NCBI RefSeq assembly: GCF_015752205.1
Contig: NZ_JADOVG010000001.1
Location: 310,001-374,000 of the forward strand
From: Polaromonas sp. CG_9.7
Lineage (GTDB): Bacteria > Pseudomonadota > Gammaproteobacteria > Burkholderiales > Burkholderiaceae_C
Reading direction: 5' to 3'
Length of the DNA: 64,000 nucleotides
Shown here one piece after another: positions 36,941-46,208 of this stretch; the first letter of the stretch is position 1, and each line of letters opens with the position of its first letter. Both the position numbers and the translations under genes were made by a program. The notes under the pieces were generated by a model, which made no database searches, had not been told where the DNA came from, and was given only the letters and a program-made list of their open reading frames with translations.

Positions 36941-37744
36941 TCATCCAACCGGCAGGGCGATGCGCTGCAGGCCGCTGCTGTCCAGCCGAAGCACCTCGGC
37001 GCGCGGCACTCTGGCGCCGGCGTCCCAGTCGCTCAACACCACGCGCGACAGCGCCTTGCCCAGGTCGTGCAACGCAGGCTTGTGGGTGTGGCCGTGAATC
37101 AGCGTGCGCGCATGCGCTGTCTCCAGCCACTGGCGGGCAGCGTTGGAGTCCACGTCGCCATAGTCCATGCCGGAGCGCTTGCGCGCTTCACTCTGACTGC
37201 GCATCTGGCGCGCCATGGCCTGGCGCTCAACCAATGGCCGGGCCAGGAAGGCTTGCTGCCAGCCGGGGCTGCGCACTTGCTGCCGGAAGGCCATGTAATC
37301 GGTGTCATCCAGGCACAGCGCATCGCCATGCGACAGCAACCAGCGCTGTCCGGCAAAGCTCAGTACGGTCGGGTCGTCCAGCAGGCGGGCGTGGCAAGCC
37401 GCCATGAAGGCCGGGCCAACCAAAAAGTCACGGTTGCCATGCATGAAAAAAAGTGCCAGCCGGCGGCCTGTCTCGGTCAGCACGCTGGCGCAGCGGTTTT
37501 CAAATCCGGATTCGGGGTGGTCTTGGAAATCAGCGCTGACGGCATCGTCGCCGACCCAGACTTCGAACAGGTCGCCCAGTATGAACACCGCATCGGCTGG
37601 CGTGTCCCTTAAATAAGCCTGCCAGGCCATGAAGGTGGTGGGCTCGTCGGCGTTCAGATGCAGGTCGGAAATGAAATCGACCGTGCGCCACGATGATGGA
37701 GCCACAAGCTCGCTGAAAGGGGGCACGGTCGCAAACGAGGGCAT
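36941..37744 (-). CDS. lpxH: UDP-2,3-diacylglucosamine diphosphatase
   Basis: Releases UMP from UDP-2,3-diacylglucosamine to form lipid X in lipid A synthesis, at the inner face of the membrane. The calcineurin-type metal motifs are all visible: FISDLHLN, ILGDLFEVWVGDD, FMHGNRDFL, LLSHGDALCLDD and LIHGHTHKP. 267 residues is slightly longer than the E. coli enzyme. It lies between ppiB and mtfA on the same strand. Confidence 0.96.
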   Translation of the reverse strand: MPSFATVPPFSELVAPSSWRTVDFISDLHLNADEPTTFMAWQAYLRDTPADAVFILGDLFEVWVGDDAVSADFQDHPESGFENRCASVLTETGRRLALFFMHGNRDFLVGPAFMAACHARLLDDPTVLSFAGQRWLLSHGDALCLDDTDYMAFRQQVRSPGWQQAFLARPLVERQAMARQMRSQSEARKRSGMDYGDVDSNAARQWLETAHARTLIHGHTHKPALHDLGKALSRVVLSDWDAGARVPRAEVLRLDSSGLQRIALPVG

Positions 37745-37778
37745 GGAGGACTCAGTCAGGCTCAGTCCGGCTGCCGGG

Positions 37779-38288
37779 TCAAGCTAGCTCGACGGCTTTT
37801 TCGATGATCACGTCTTCAACTGGCACGTCGTCATGAAAACCCTTGCGACCGGTCTTGACGGCCTTGATCTGGTCCACCACCTCGGTGCCGGAAACGACCT
37901 TGCCGAACACGGCGTAACCCCAACCCGAAGCGTTCTGGCCGGTGTGATTCAAAAAGCCGTTGTTGCCGACGTTGATGAAGAACTGCGAACTGGCCGAATG
38001 CGGCGCGTTGGTGCGCGCCATGGCGACGGTGTACATGTCGTTCTTCAGGCCGTTGGTGGCTTCGTTCTCGATCTCGCCGTCGGTCGGCTTTTGCGTCATG
38101 CCGACCGCAAAGCCGCCGCCCTGGACCATGAAGCCGGGAATCACGCGGTGGAACACGGTGCCATCGTAATGGCCCTTGTTGACATAGTTCAGGAAGTTGG
38201 CGACCGACTTGGGTGCTTTTTCAGCGTCAAGTTCCAGGGTGATGACGCCGTATTTGGCAATGTGCAGTTCGACTTTTGGATTGCTCAT
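37779..38288 (-). CDS. ppiB: cytoplasmic cyclophilin peptidyl-prolyl isomerase B
   Basis: 169 residues without a signal peptide. The cyclophilin core FHRVIPGFMVQGGGFAVG contains the catalytic arginine, and SQFFINVGNNGFLNH and the GYAVFGKVVSGTEVVDQI strand complete the domain. It assists folding of cytosolic proteins by cis/trans proline isomerisation. It lies 21 bases after ppiA and upstream of lpxH. Confidence 0.95.
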   Translation of the reverse strand: MSNPKVELHIAKYGVITLELDAEKAPKSVANFLNYVNKGHYDGTVFHRVIPGFMVQGGGFAVGMTQKPTDGEIENEATNGLKNDMYTVAMARTNAPHSASSQFFINVGNNGFLNHTGQNASGWGYAVFGKVVSGTEVVDQIKAVKTGRKGFHDDVPVEDVIIEKAVELA

Positions 38289-38309
38289 GAAATTTCCTTT
38301 AAAAGTGGG

Positions 38310-38918
38310 TTAATTGACGAGGGTTGCGGATTTGATCATGACCGGCGTCTTGGGAACGTCCGACGGGAAGGGGCCGCCGCTGCCGGTAGGCACAGACTTG
38401 ATCTTGCCCACGACGTCCATGCCGCTGATAACCTTGCCGAACACGGTGTAGCCGGGGGCTTGCGTGCCCGGGTTCAGGAAGTCATTGTCTTTCACGTTGA
38501 TGAAAAACTGCGACGTGGCGGAATTGGGGTCATTTGTGCGGGCCATTGCCAGCGTGCCGACGACATTTTTCGGGCCACCCTTGGCCAACGCCTCGCGGCC
38601 TTCATGCACCACCGGGGCGCGGGTTTTCTTTTCGGCGTAAGCCCCATCGTAGCCGCCGCCCTGCACCATGAAGTTGTTGATCACCCGGTGAAAAATCGTG
38701 CCGTCGTAGTGCTTGTCCTTGACGTACTGGAGAAAATTCTCGACTGTCTTGGGCGCCTTGTCGGGATAGACCTCGACCACGAAATCGCCTTCGCTGGTGG
38801 CAAATTTGACCTTGGGCGCGGCCGGATCGGCCGCCAGCGCGACGCCGGCGCTCAGAGTAAGAGCGGCCAGCAGGAGCGTTGCGCTGCGGCGGGTGAAAAG
38901 GGTGCGTGAAATGTTCAT
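38310..38918 (-). CDS. ppiA: periplasmic cyclophilin peptidyl-prolyl isomerase A
   Basis: 202 residues. A signal peptide (RRSATLLLAALTLSAGVALA) is followed by the cyclophilin domain with FHRVINNFMVQGGGYDG and SQFFINVKDNDFLNPG. The exported form sits directly upstream of the cytoplasmic one, suggesting tandem duplication. A TTG six codons upstream is an alternative start. It is 34 bases after the TPR gene. Confidence 0.93.
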   Translation of the reverse strand: MNISRTLFTRRSATLLLAALTLSAGVALAADPAAPKVKFATSEGDFVVEVYPDKAPKTVENFLQYVKDKHYDGTIFHRVINNFMVQGGGYDGAYAEKKTRAPVVHEGREALAKGGPKNVVGTLAMARTNDPNSATSQFFINVKDNDFLNPGTQAPGYTVFGKVISGMDVVGKIKSVPTGSGGPFPSDVPKTPVMIKSATLVN

Positions 38919-38952
38919 GGGGTGAATCTTTTTCAAAAGTTAAGTGTTGATT

Positions 38953-39519
38953 TCAAGGCGCCTTGGCAGGTGCGGCAGCTTTTACGGCAGGTGTCAGCAA
39001 CTGGTTGACCAGGGCCAGTTTGGGGGGCAGCGCGGCGTTCGCGGCATTGAGCTGCAGCGCACGGCTATAAGACTGGCTGGCCAGCCGCGCATACACGTCG
39101 CCCATGTTTTCATGGGCCACGGCATAGCGCGGGTTCAGCCGAATCGCCATGTCCAGCGATTCCCGGGCCTTGTTGAACTGGCCCAGGCCGGCATACAGCA
39201 CGGCCAGGTTGTTGTAAGGCTCAGGCAGTTCGGGAAAGTCGCGGTTGAGCTGGGCAAAGGTTTCCATGGCTTCAGCGGTCTGGGCAGATCCGCTCTGGAT
39301 CACGCCCTTGAGGAAACGCATCTGCGGATCGCGCGGCTTGGCGGCCAGGTAGCGATCGGCGCTGGCCAAAGCCTGCGGGAACTGTCCGGCGCTGATCAAC
39401 TGGTTGACATCGGTGTACTCGTCGGCGTGGACTGCCGGCGCTCCCAACAGCGCGAGCAGCAAAAGGCTGGCCGGCACGAATGACAAGGGTTTGCAGAAAA
39501 GAACGGCTCGCAAGGGCAT
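38953..39519 (-). CDS. exported TPR-repeat protein
   Basis: 188 residues from the ATG at 39519. A signal peptide (VPASLLLLALLGAPAVHA) is followed by three to four TPR-like units: VNQLISAGQFPQALASADRY, AEAMETFAQLNRDFPELPEP and YNNLAVLYAGLGQFNKARES, with a final unit around YAVAHENMGDVYARLASQSY. It likely acts as a periplasmic interaction scaffold; no specific partner is evident. It heads the run ppiA-ppiB-lpxH-mtfA, which hints at envelope protein handling. Confidence 0.85.
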   Translation of the reverse strand: MPLRAVLFCKPLSFVPASLLLLALLGAPAVHADEYTDVNQLISAGQFPQALASADRYLAAKPRDPQMRFLKGVIQSGSAQTAEAMETFAQLNRDFPELPEPYNNLAVLYAGLGQFNKARESLDMAIRLNPRYAVAHENMGDVYARLASQSYSRALQLNAANAALPPKLALVNQLLTPAVKAAAPAKAP

Positions 39520-39821
39520 AGGACTCTCGTTGTTTTTGGGCAAACAGGGGACCGCGCCAAGGCGCAATGTGGCTGGCTGGCTAGCCGGCCACAGCCGCAT
39601 TGGCAGCACCCTGACAGGCATTCGAACCGGCTCGATAGACTGTTTAATTCTAGCCGAGGGGGTATAGTCACCCTCCTTGCCCTGTTGTTCCTTGCCGGTT
39701 TTTGCCGAAGAATTTCGCTTCTGTTTCAGCGCCATCGCCGCCGGTGGCGCCCGGATATTCAGGTTTTCCTTTTTCCTTCCTCTGGCATTTTCACGTCAGA
39801 CCACGCATCCAGACAATTTTC
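39520..39821. promoter_or_regulatory. 302-base divergent control region, TPR gene / cysS
   Basis: Contains a GAGGG...CCCTC dyad with TATAGT between its arms (around 39656-39677), a possible -10 region for cysS. No clear -35 match. No T-box or other riboswitch was recognised. Confidence 0.35.
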
Positions 39822-41213
39822 ATGAGCCTTCGCATTTACAACACGCTGTCGCGTGCCGCAGAAGATTTTTCCCCTATTGTTCCCGGCCAGGTCCGCATGT
39901 ATGTTTGCGGCATGACGATTTACGATCTTTGCCACATCGGCCATGCACGCATGATGATGGCTTTTGACGTGGTGCAGCGCTGGCTCAAGGTCAGCGGCTA
40001 CCAGGTCACCTATGTGCGCAACATCACCGACATCGACGACAAGATCATCAAGCGCGCCGTCGAACGCGGCATCACGATTCGCGCCCTGACCGACGAGATG
40101 ATTCAGGCCATGCACCAGGACATTGGCGCCCTGGCCATCGAGCCGCCGACACTCGAGCCGCGCGCAACCGACTACGTGCCGCAAATGCTGGCGATGATCG
40201 GCACCCTTGAGAAAAAAGGGCTGGCCTACCGTGGCTCGGGCGGCGACATGAACTATGCGGTGCGCAAGTTTCCCGGCTATGGCAAGCTGTCGGGCAAGTC
40301 GCTTGACGAGCTGCGCGCCGGCGAGCGGGTGGCGGTGCTTGAAGGCAAGGACGACCCGCTGGACTTCGTGCTGTGGAAATCGGCAAAAGAAAGCGAACCG
40401 GAAGACGCCAAGTGGGACAGCGCCGCCTTGGGCCATGACTATGGAAAAGGCCGGCCCGGCTGGCACATTGAGTGCTCGGCCATGAGCTGCGCCACGCTGG
40501 GCGAGACGTTCGACATCCACGGCGGCGGGGCTGATTTGCAGTTTCCGCACCACGAGAACGAGATTGCCCAGAGCGAAGGCGCCAACGGCGAGCCGCTGGC
40601 GCGCTTCTGGGTGCACAACGGTTTTGTGCGCGTGGACAACGAAAAAATGTCCAAGTCGCTGGGCAATTTTTTCACCATTCGCGAGGTACTGGAAAAGTAC
40701 GACGCCGAGACGGTTCGCTTTTTCATTCTTCGCGCGCACTACCGCAGCGCGCTGAACTACAGCGACGCGCACCTGGACGACGCGCGCAATTCCCTCAAGC
40801 GCTTGTATACCGCGTTAGGCTTGGTCACTCCGGCCGATGTGGTGATTGATTGGTCCAAGCCGTTTGCCGCCCGCTTCAAGGCGGCCATGGACGAAGACTT
40901 TGGCACGCCTGAAGCGATGGCCGTGCTGTTTGACCTGGCGGGCGAGGTGAACCGGACCGGTTCGGCCGAACTGGCGGGGCTGCTGAAAAGCCTGGGCGGC
41001 TGCCTGGGCCTGCTGCAGGGCCAGCCTGCGGCATACCTGCAAGCCGGCTCCACGCTGGACGACGCCAGCATCCAGGCGCTGATCATGCAACGCGCCGATG
41101 CCAAGAAAGCCCGCGACTTCGCGGCTGCCGACCGCATCCGCAGCGAACTGCTGGACCAGGGCATCGTGCTGAAGGACACGTCCCAGGGAACCACCTGGGA
41201 GGTGACATCGTGA
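39822..41213 (+). CDS. cysS: cysteinyl-tRNA synthetase
   Basis: Class I synthetase charging tRNA-Cys, 463 residues. Zinc ligand C29 in [13 protein letters not shown] motif at residues 38-41; KMSKS in [16 protein letters not shown]; the conserved [10 protein letters not shown] and [18 protein letters not shown] are intact. The ATG at 39822 gives the family start [11 protein letters not shown]. Confidence 0.97.
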   Translation: MSLRIYNTLSRAAEDFSPIVPGQVRMYVCGMTIYDLCHIGHARMMMAFDVVQRWLKVSGYQVTYVRNITDIDDKIIKRAVERGITIRALTDEMIQAMHQDIGALAIEPPTLEPRATDYVPQMLAMIGTLEKKGLAYRGSGGDMNYAVRKFPGYGKLSGKSLDELRAGERVAVLEGKDDPLDFVLWKSAKESEPEDAKWDSAALGHDYGKGRPGWHIECSAMSCATLGETFDIHGGGADLQFPHHENEIAQSEGANGEPLARFWVHNGFVRVDNEKMSKSLGNFFTIREVLEKYDAETVRFFILRAHYRSALNYSDAHLDDARNSLKRLYTALGLVTPADVVIDWSKPFAARFKAAMDEDFGTPEAMAVLFDLAGEVNRTGSAELAGLLKSLGGCLGLLQGQPAAYLQAGSTLDDASIQALIMQRADAKKARDFAAADRIRSELLDQGIVLKDTSQGTTWEVTS

Positions 41214-41228
41214 AACATTCAATATTTT

Positions 41229-41291
41229 CAAGCCTTTTAGGCCGTTCCCGCATATCTGACGAGTGTTTTAAGCTATGAAAAACATAGTAAA
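41229..41291 (-). repeat. dispersed repeat copy between cysS and the glycosylase gene
   Basis: Minus strand: ACTAT-GTTTTTC-ATAGC, ending GGCCTAAAAGGCTTGAAA. It covers the start codon and first residues (MKNIV) of the downstream gene. Confidence 0.55.
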
Positions 41292-41979
41292 TTCAGAGGT
41301 CGCCACCTCGGTGCCCATTGAACTGACAGACAAGGCCGGCGCGCCCCAACCGGCCATCGTTGTGCCGCCGTACTGGCATGACGCGTGCAAGCACCTGGTC
41401 AAGAAGGACCGGGTCATGAAACGCCTGATTCCGCAGTTCGGCAACACCTGCCTGCAGTCGCGCGGCGACGCCTTCAGCACGCTGGCGCGCAGCATTGTCG
41501 GCCAGCAGATTTCGGTGAAGGCCGCGCAGACCGTCTGGCACCGCTTTGCCGCCTTGCCCGCTGAAATGACACCCGCGCATGTGCTGCGCCTGAAGATTCA
41601 CGACATGCGCGCAGCCGGCCTGAGCGCGCGCAAGGTCGAATACTTGGTCGACCTGTCGATCCATTTCGACGCCGGCCGCGTCCATGTGCAGGACTGGCAG
41701 GCGATGGACGATGAAACCATCATTGCCGAGTTGATTGCCATTCGCGGCATTGGCCGCTGGACGGCCGAGATGTTCTTGATGTTCTACTTGACGCGGCCCA
41801 ACGTGCTGCCGCTCGACGATGTCGGGCTGATCAACGGCATCAGCCACAACTATTTTTCCGGCGAATCGGTCAGCCGCAGCGATGCGCGTGAAGTCGCCGC
41901 CGCCTGGGCGCCGTACTGCAGCGTGGCGACTTGGTATATTTGGCGTTCGCTGGACCCGAAAATTGTGCCCGGCGCCTGA
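41275..41979 (+). CDS. DNA-3-methyladenine glycosylase (AlkA/HhH-GPD family)
   Basis: Base-excision repair glycosylase of 234 residues that should remove alkylated purines. The helix-hairpin-helix IRGIGRWTAEMFLMFYLTRP is followed by the Asp-containing catalytic loop NVLPLDDVGLINGI; IVGQQISVKAAQTVWHRF is the conserved N-terminal helix pair. It lacks the AlkA N-terminal TBP-like domain of the 282-residue E. coli protein, as in many short bacterial homologues. The cysS-glycosylase-accA order is common in Burkholderiales. The start codon lies inside a repeat copy. Confidence 0.92.
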   Translation: MKNIVNSEVATSVPIELTDKAGAPQPAIVVPPYWHDACKHLVKKDRVMKRLIPQFGNTCLQSRGDAFSTLARSIVGQQISVKAAQTVWHRFAALPAEMTPAHVLRLKIHDMRAAGLSARKVEYLVDLSIHFDAGRVHVQDWQAMDDETIIAELIAIRGIGRWTAEMFLMFYLTRPNVLPLDDVGLINGISHNYFSGESVSRSDAREVAAAWAPYCSVATWYIWRSLDPKIVPGA

Positions 41980-42041
41980 GGGCCGGTGTGCCGCGCGCTT
42001 CGCAACCTGCCTGACCAAGCATTGAAAGTCTGAGGATTACC

Positions 42042-43022
42042 ATGGCAAAAAAGACCTTTCTCGATTTCGAGCAGCCGATTGCGGAGCTTGAAGGAAAAAT
42101 CGAAGAATTGCGTTATGTGCAAACCGAGTCGGCGGTCGATATTTCGGATGAAATAGAGCAGCTGGCCAAAAAAAGCCAGCAACTCACCAAGGACATCTAC
42201 AGCGTCCTGACGCCCTGGCAGATCACCAAGATCGCCCGCCATGCCGAGCGGCCTTACACCCTGGACTACATCCGGGACATCTTCACGGATTTTGTCGAAC
42301 TGCATGGCGACCGCCATTTTGCCGACGACCTGAGCATCGTCGGCGGCCTTGCCCGCTTCAACGGCAATGCCTGCATGGTGCTCGGCCATCAAAAAGGCCG
42401 CGACACCAAGGAGCGCGGTTTGCGCAACTTCGGCATGAGCAAGCCCGAGGGCTACCGCAAGGCACTGCGACTGATGAAGACGGCTGAAAAATTCAGGCTG
42501 CCGGTGTTCACCTTTGTCGACACGCCGGGCGCGTACCCGGGCATCGAAGCCGAGGAGCGCGGCCAGTCCGAGGCTATCGGCCGCAACATCTTCGAAATGG
42601 CGCAGCTTGAAGTGCCGATCATCACCACCATCATCGGCGAGGGTGGCTCCGGCGGCGCGCTGGCCATTTCGGTGGCCGACCAGGTGGTGATGCTGCAGTA
42701 TTCGATCTATTCGGTCATCAGCCCCGAAGGCTGCGCGTCGATTTTGTGGAAAACGTCCGAAAAGGCGCAGGACGCGGCCGAAGCGCTGGGCATCACCGCG
42801 CACCGGCTCAAGGCGCTGGGCGTCATCGACAAGATCGTCAACGAGCCGGTCGGCGGCGCGCACCGCGACCCGAAGCAGATGTCGGCTTTCCTCAAGCGCG
42901 CCCTGAACGATGCCTTCCGTCAGGTCAGCGATTTAAAGGGCAAGGAATTGCTCGACCGTCGCTATGACCGGTTGCAAAGCTATGGGCGTTTTATTGACAC
43001 AAAAGCTGAATTGATCAAGTAG
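42042..43022 (+). CDS. accA: acetyl-CoA carboxylase carboxyltransferase subunit alpha
   Basis: Half of the carboxyltransferase (with AccD) that makes malonyl-CoA for fatty-acid synthesis. Starts [20 protein letters not shown]; contains [53 protein letters not shown] and [16 protein letters not shown]. 326 residues is normal. In relatives tilS follows directly; here an AT-richer two-gene insert separates them. Confidence 0.97.
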   Translation: MAKKTFLDFEQPIAELEGKIEELRYVQTESAVDISDEIEQLAKKSQQLTKDIYSVLTPWQITKIARHAERPYTLDYIRDIFTDFVELHGDRHFADDLSIVGGLARFNGNACMVLGHQKGRDTKERGLRNFGMSKPEGYRKALRLMKTAEKFRLPVFTFVDTPGAYPGIEAEERGQSEAIGRNIFEMAQLEVPIITTIIGEGGSGGALAISVADQVVMLQYSIYSVISPEGCASILWKTSEKAQDAAEALGITAHRLKALGVIDKIVNEPVGGAHRDPKQMSAFLKRALNDAFRQVSDLKGKELLDRRYDRLQSYGRFIDTKAELIK

Positions 43023-43078
43023 TGTAACTAAATGAAAGTAAAATACAAATTGTTTCAACTTTGTATTTGAAAGAATTT

Positions 43079-44230
43079 ATGAGTTTTGGTTACATCAAAA
43101 ATAAGATCCTGTCACCGCTGGTTTGTATAACAATTTTGGCTTTTGCAGCGATAGGTGCTGGTATTTCTTACGGCGTGCTTCTTTCATTCAAGTCGCGCTC
43201 AGTCGTTTTGTTCGACAGGAGTATTTCTGAATTCAGAACTCTGCAAGAGCAGGTTAGTAGCGTAGGAGTTTTTGATCGTTACTTGGGTGACGCTAAAATT
43301 ATTTCGGGAGGGACTGAACTTCGAAACCAAATCGTACGTTCTGGTGACTGGATTTCTCCGATTTTTAGATTCAGTAAGAAGGATGCCAAAGAACTCAGTG
43401 GTTTGAAAGATCCCTCTAATCTTTCCGATCTTGTTGGATACGAAATCAGCTACACCTCGTCAGAACCGGAAACTGCGCGCGAAAAAGTCGATCTTCTGGC
43501 TGATTATGTCTCTGATGCTTCTCTAAAAATTCAAATTGATAATTTTGTTACGGATACTTTGGCGGCTAAAAATTTACTGCTTACTGCAGCTCTTTTGGAA
43601 AGAGACATTGAAGCCTATAACCTGAGTCTTTTAGAAAATCGTCTTAACGACCTTAAACGTTTGGCAGCAAGTTATCCTATAGTTGCTACTGCATCGGAAA
43701 GGCAAATATTTAGCATAGAAAAAAATGGCGAACGTTATATGCCATTACCAATGCAAATAATAGCAATTGAAAGAGAGCGGTTCGATATCAAAGAGAAATT
43801 GGCGAAAACCCAAAGGCAGGTTGAAGGGCTTCCTAGCGAAGAATCCATGCTCGTAGCGCATGGAAAAATTACTCAAAAAACCAATTCGGGTAAAGATTTA
43901 GCTTTCGCTTTGATTAAGGATATTCAGACACGTGTGCCAACCGCCCAGAAAGGCTATGAACTGATTGCGCTGCTGGAGTATGAAAACAAATACTCAAGAA
44001 TGGTCACAGGTGCTTTTTCGCCAAGTCGATTTATTGTTTCGCCTACTCTCCCAGTAATGCCTGTCAGGTCACCTTTAAAAATAATTGTTTTGTTTGCGGC
44101 TTTGGGTGGATTTCTTGCGTTGCTGTGGCAATTTAGTGGGTCTATCAAAATGCTGATCCGCCAATCTAGTGTCGGAGAGATGGGCTTGAACAAATTGACA
44201 GGTCTTGCGCCTGTATTGAAAACTTCATAG
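43079..44230 (+). CDS. Wzz-like two-helix membrane protein, AT-rich insert
   Basis: 383 residues. An N-terminal membrane helix (LVCITILAFAAIGAGISYGV, near residue 18) and a C-terminal one (IIVLFAALGGFLALLWQF, near residue 350) flank a long periplasmic part with predicted coiled-coil helices (IQIDNFVTDTLAAKNLLLTA, LSLLENRLNDLKRLAASYP). A Pro-rich stretch (SPTLPVMPVRSP) precedes the last helix. This is the polysaccharide co-polymerase (Wzz/chain-length determinant) layout, but motifs are weak and no glycan genes adjoin. GC is about 35-40% in the lines I counted, against about 65% in accA. The downstream gene starts on the next base after its stop. Confidence 0.7.
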   Translation: MSFGYIKNKILSPLVCITILAFAAIGAGISYGVLLSFKSRSVVLFDRSISEFRTLQEQVSSVGVFDRYLGDAKIISGGTELRNQIVRSGDWISPIFRFSKKDAKELSGLKDPSNLSDLVGYEISYTSSEPETAREKVDLLADYVSDASLKIQIDNFVTDTLAAKNLLLTAALLERDIEAYNLSLLENRLNDLKRLAASYPIVATASERQIFSIEKNGERYMPLPMQIIAIERERFDIKEKLAKTQRQVEGLPSEESMLVAHGKITQKTNSGKDLAFALIKDIQTRVPTAQKGYELIALLEYENKYSRMVTGAFSPSRFIVSPTLPVMPVRSPLKIIVLFAALGGFLALLWQFSGSIKMLIRQSSVGEMGLNKLTGLAPVLKTS

Positions 44231-45031
44231 ATGTCCAATCATAAAATCCCCCAATTTTTTATGATTGGACGGACGCATCTCATCATAGTGTTTATGCTGA
44301 CAGGTGTTTTGATAAATGTAAGTGCTGCGACTATTTCAACAAATTGGATTTATAATGTTTCAGTTGTTTCGGGAGCACCTACTCCCGATGCCGCAGCCAA
44401 ACTGATTGTTGGCGCAGCAGGGTTTTTGGGTTCGGTTGGAATTGGCACTGGCCAAGATACCGGAACTATTGATAAAAATACATATGCATTACGTTCCCAG
44501 ATTGAAGGGGCACGCTTGTTGACCACTGTCCTTTCCGATCTAAAAGTAATTCGACAGTCCAACGGTCGATTTATTAATGGTGTCGCATTGACCGTTCGCT
44601 ATACGGATAAACGTGGAAGCAGCGACGAACTGACATCTGTTACCAATCTAACAGCCAAACGGTATGAATTCAGCAAGGGGGGTAAACCCAATGGCACAGA
44701 ACCTTTCAACGTGGCTGCAAGTGACTTACTAATGGCGCCCTATGCTTTTCTCGGTAAGCCGGCTCCTAACAAACCCAGTTTTCTTGCTGTGAGTGACGGA
44801 AAAGGAATTCGTCAAATCAGTCTTTCTCCAAAAGCTGAACTTGTCAAAGTTGCGGGTAAAGAAATTAATGCGATTCGATTTTCAGGTCATACTTCTGTCG
44901 GGATTTTTGATTTGTGGGTTCGTGCTGAAGACAGTTATCCTCTGAGAATGCGAATTGGCTTGGGTATCAAATACGGTGCTGTACTGGATCAAATTGCCAA
45001 GGATATTCCCACTAATTTAATTTTTCTTTGA
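44231..45031 (+). CDS. exported protein of unknown function, AT-rich insert
   Basis: 266 residues with an N-terminal hydrophobic export signal (HLIIVFMLTGVLINVSAA). The remainder looks like a beta-rich envelope protein: ALTVRYTDKRGSSDELTSVT, LMAPYAFLGKPAPNKPSFLA, and near the end FDLWVRAEDSYPLRMRIGLG. That last pattern (D-x-W, E-D-x-Y-P-x-R) resembles DUF3108-like exported proteins, but I cannot assign a family. Its ATG directly abuts the stop of the Wzz-like gene, so the two form a unit. GC is below that of the flanks. Confidence 0.7.
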   Translation: MSNHKIPQFFMIGRTHLIIVFMLTGVLINVSAATISTNWIYNVSVVSGAPTPDAAAKLIVGAAGFLGSVGIGTGQDTGTIDKNTYALRSQIEGARLLTTVLSDLKVIRQSNGRFINGVALTVRYTDKRGSSDELTSVTNLTAKRYEFSKGGKPNGTEPFNVAASDLLMAPYAFLGKPAPNKPSFLAVSDGKGIRQISLSPKAELVKVAGKEINAIRFSGHTSVGIFDLWVRAEDSYPLRMRIGLGIKYGAVLDQIAKDIPTNLIFL

Positions 45032-45128
45032 TGAAAATAATTTGCTCTGGCTAATTCAGCTATTTTGGGGATTTAAATTTTTTTATCCCTTTAATTAAGC
45101 CAACCTGAAATCAATTAATCGAATTTCA

Positions 45129-46079
45129 GTGAGCACATCACCTATCGCAGCAGCTCTTGCGGGATTAAATCCACCCCTGCCCATCGGTGTGGCCTACAGC
45201 GGGGGGGCGGACTCGAGCGCGTTACTGATTGCTGCAACCAAATGCTGGCCTGGCCAGATCGAAGCCTTTCATGTTCACCATGGACTTCAAAGGTCTGCCG
45301 ATGAGTTTGTGCGCGTCTGCACTGCCGTATGTGCAAAATTCCGCGTGCCTATACATGTGGTGAATGTCGATGCCAAGCATGCTGCCGGAGAAAGCCCTGA
45401 AGATGCAGCGCGGCGCGCACGCTATGCCGCGCTGGCTACTTCAGCATTGTCACAAGGTATGAAGGGCGTTTTGCTTGGTCAGCATGCTGACGACCAGGTC
45501 GAGACGCTGCTGTTGGCGCTTAGCCGAGGAGCTGGTTTGCCTGGCTTGTCGGCCATGCCGGCGCAATTCGAGCGCGGCGGCATGGTGTTTTACCGGCCGC
45601 TGCTACAGATTCCTTCCGCCGTCCTGCGCGAGTGGCTCATGTGTCAGCCGGTTGAGTTTGTTGACGACCCGACCAACACCGACGAACGCTACACCCGCAA
45701 CCGTATCCGTGCACGCTTGTTGCCCGTACTGGCGCAAGCTTTTCCGCAGTTTCGGTCGACTTTCGCTCGCAGTGCGCGCCATGCCGCGCAGGCGCAATCG
45801 GTGTTGATAGAAGTCGCCATTCAGGATCTGGCTGCCGCCGGCAATCCGCCTGTCATCACGGCTTTGCAAGCTTTGTCCACGGCACGCCAGGCCAATCTGC
45901 TGCGCCACTGGCTGCTGCTACAGCAGGCCACGCCGAGTGCGGCGCAGTTGGATCAATTGCTGCATCAAGTTAGCGCCTGCACCACCCGGGGCCACCGGAT
46001 TCACCTCAAGGTGGCCAATGGTCACGTGACGCGGCAGGGAGGCGCACTGCATTACACCGCCAGTTACGCAGAACCATGA
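45129..46079 (+). CDS. tilS: tRNA(Ile)-lysidine synthase
   Basis: Converts the wobble C34 of tRNA-Ile(CAU) to lysidine using ATP and lysine. The PP-loop VAYSGGADSSALL is at residues 21-33, and HADDQVETLLLALSRGAGLPGL is the family signature. DDPTNTDERYTRNRIRARLLP is also present. At 316 residues it lacks the C-terminal domain of the 432-residue E. coli enzyme. It starts with GTG at 45129. The 97 bases before it are AT-rich and belong to the right edge of the insert. Confidence 0.94.
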   Translation: MSTSPIAAALAGLNPPLPIGVAYSGGADSSALLIAATKCWPGQIEAFHVHHGLQRSADEFVRVCTAVCAKFRVPIHVVNVDAKHAAGESPEDAARRARYAALATSALSQGMKGVLLGQHADDQVETLLLALSRGAGLPGLSAMPAQFERGGMVFYRPLLQIPSAVLREWLMCQPVEFVDDPTNTDERYTRNRIRARLLPVLAQAFPQFRSTFARSARHAAQAQSVLIEVAIQDLAAAGNPPVITALQALSTARQANLLRHWLLLQQATPSAAQLDQLLHQVSACTTRGHRIHLKVANGHVTRQGGALHYTASYAEP

Positions 46080-46096
46080 TCAAAAATTGCGCTGGC

Positions 46097-46102
46097 TATA
46101 AT
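46097..46102 (+). promoter_or_regulatory. possible -10 box upstream of lysC
   Basis: TATAAT in the 129-base gap between tilS and lysC, about 105 bases before the lysC start. No good -35 box is seen at the right distance. Confidence 0.3.
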
Positions 46103-46208
46103 TGAGAGCTTTGCTGCCGAGCTGAAAAAGCGGGATTTTTTGAAAGCTTTTTATGGGTCGCCAGCAGGAGAGATCAATTCACCACCAACTCCTGATTGAC
46201 CAACCGCA

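Noticed and set aside
45067-45089. GGGAT...ATCCC dyad at the right edge of the AT-rich insert
   Set aside because: Only five pairs; not a supportable terminator or insertion scar.
46126-46153. AAAAAGC...GCTTTTT dyad between tilS and lysC
   Set aside because: A seven-pair A/T-dominated stem with a 14-base loop is too weak to call a terminator.
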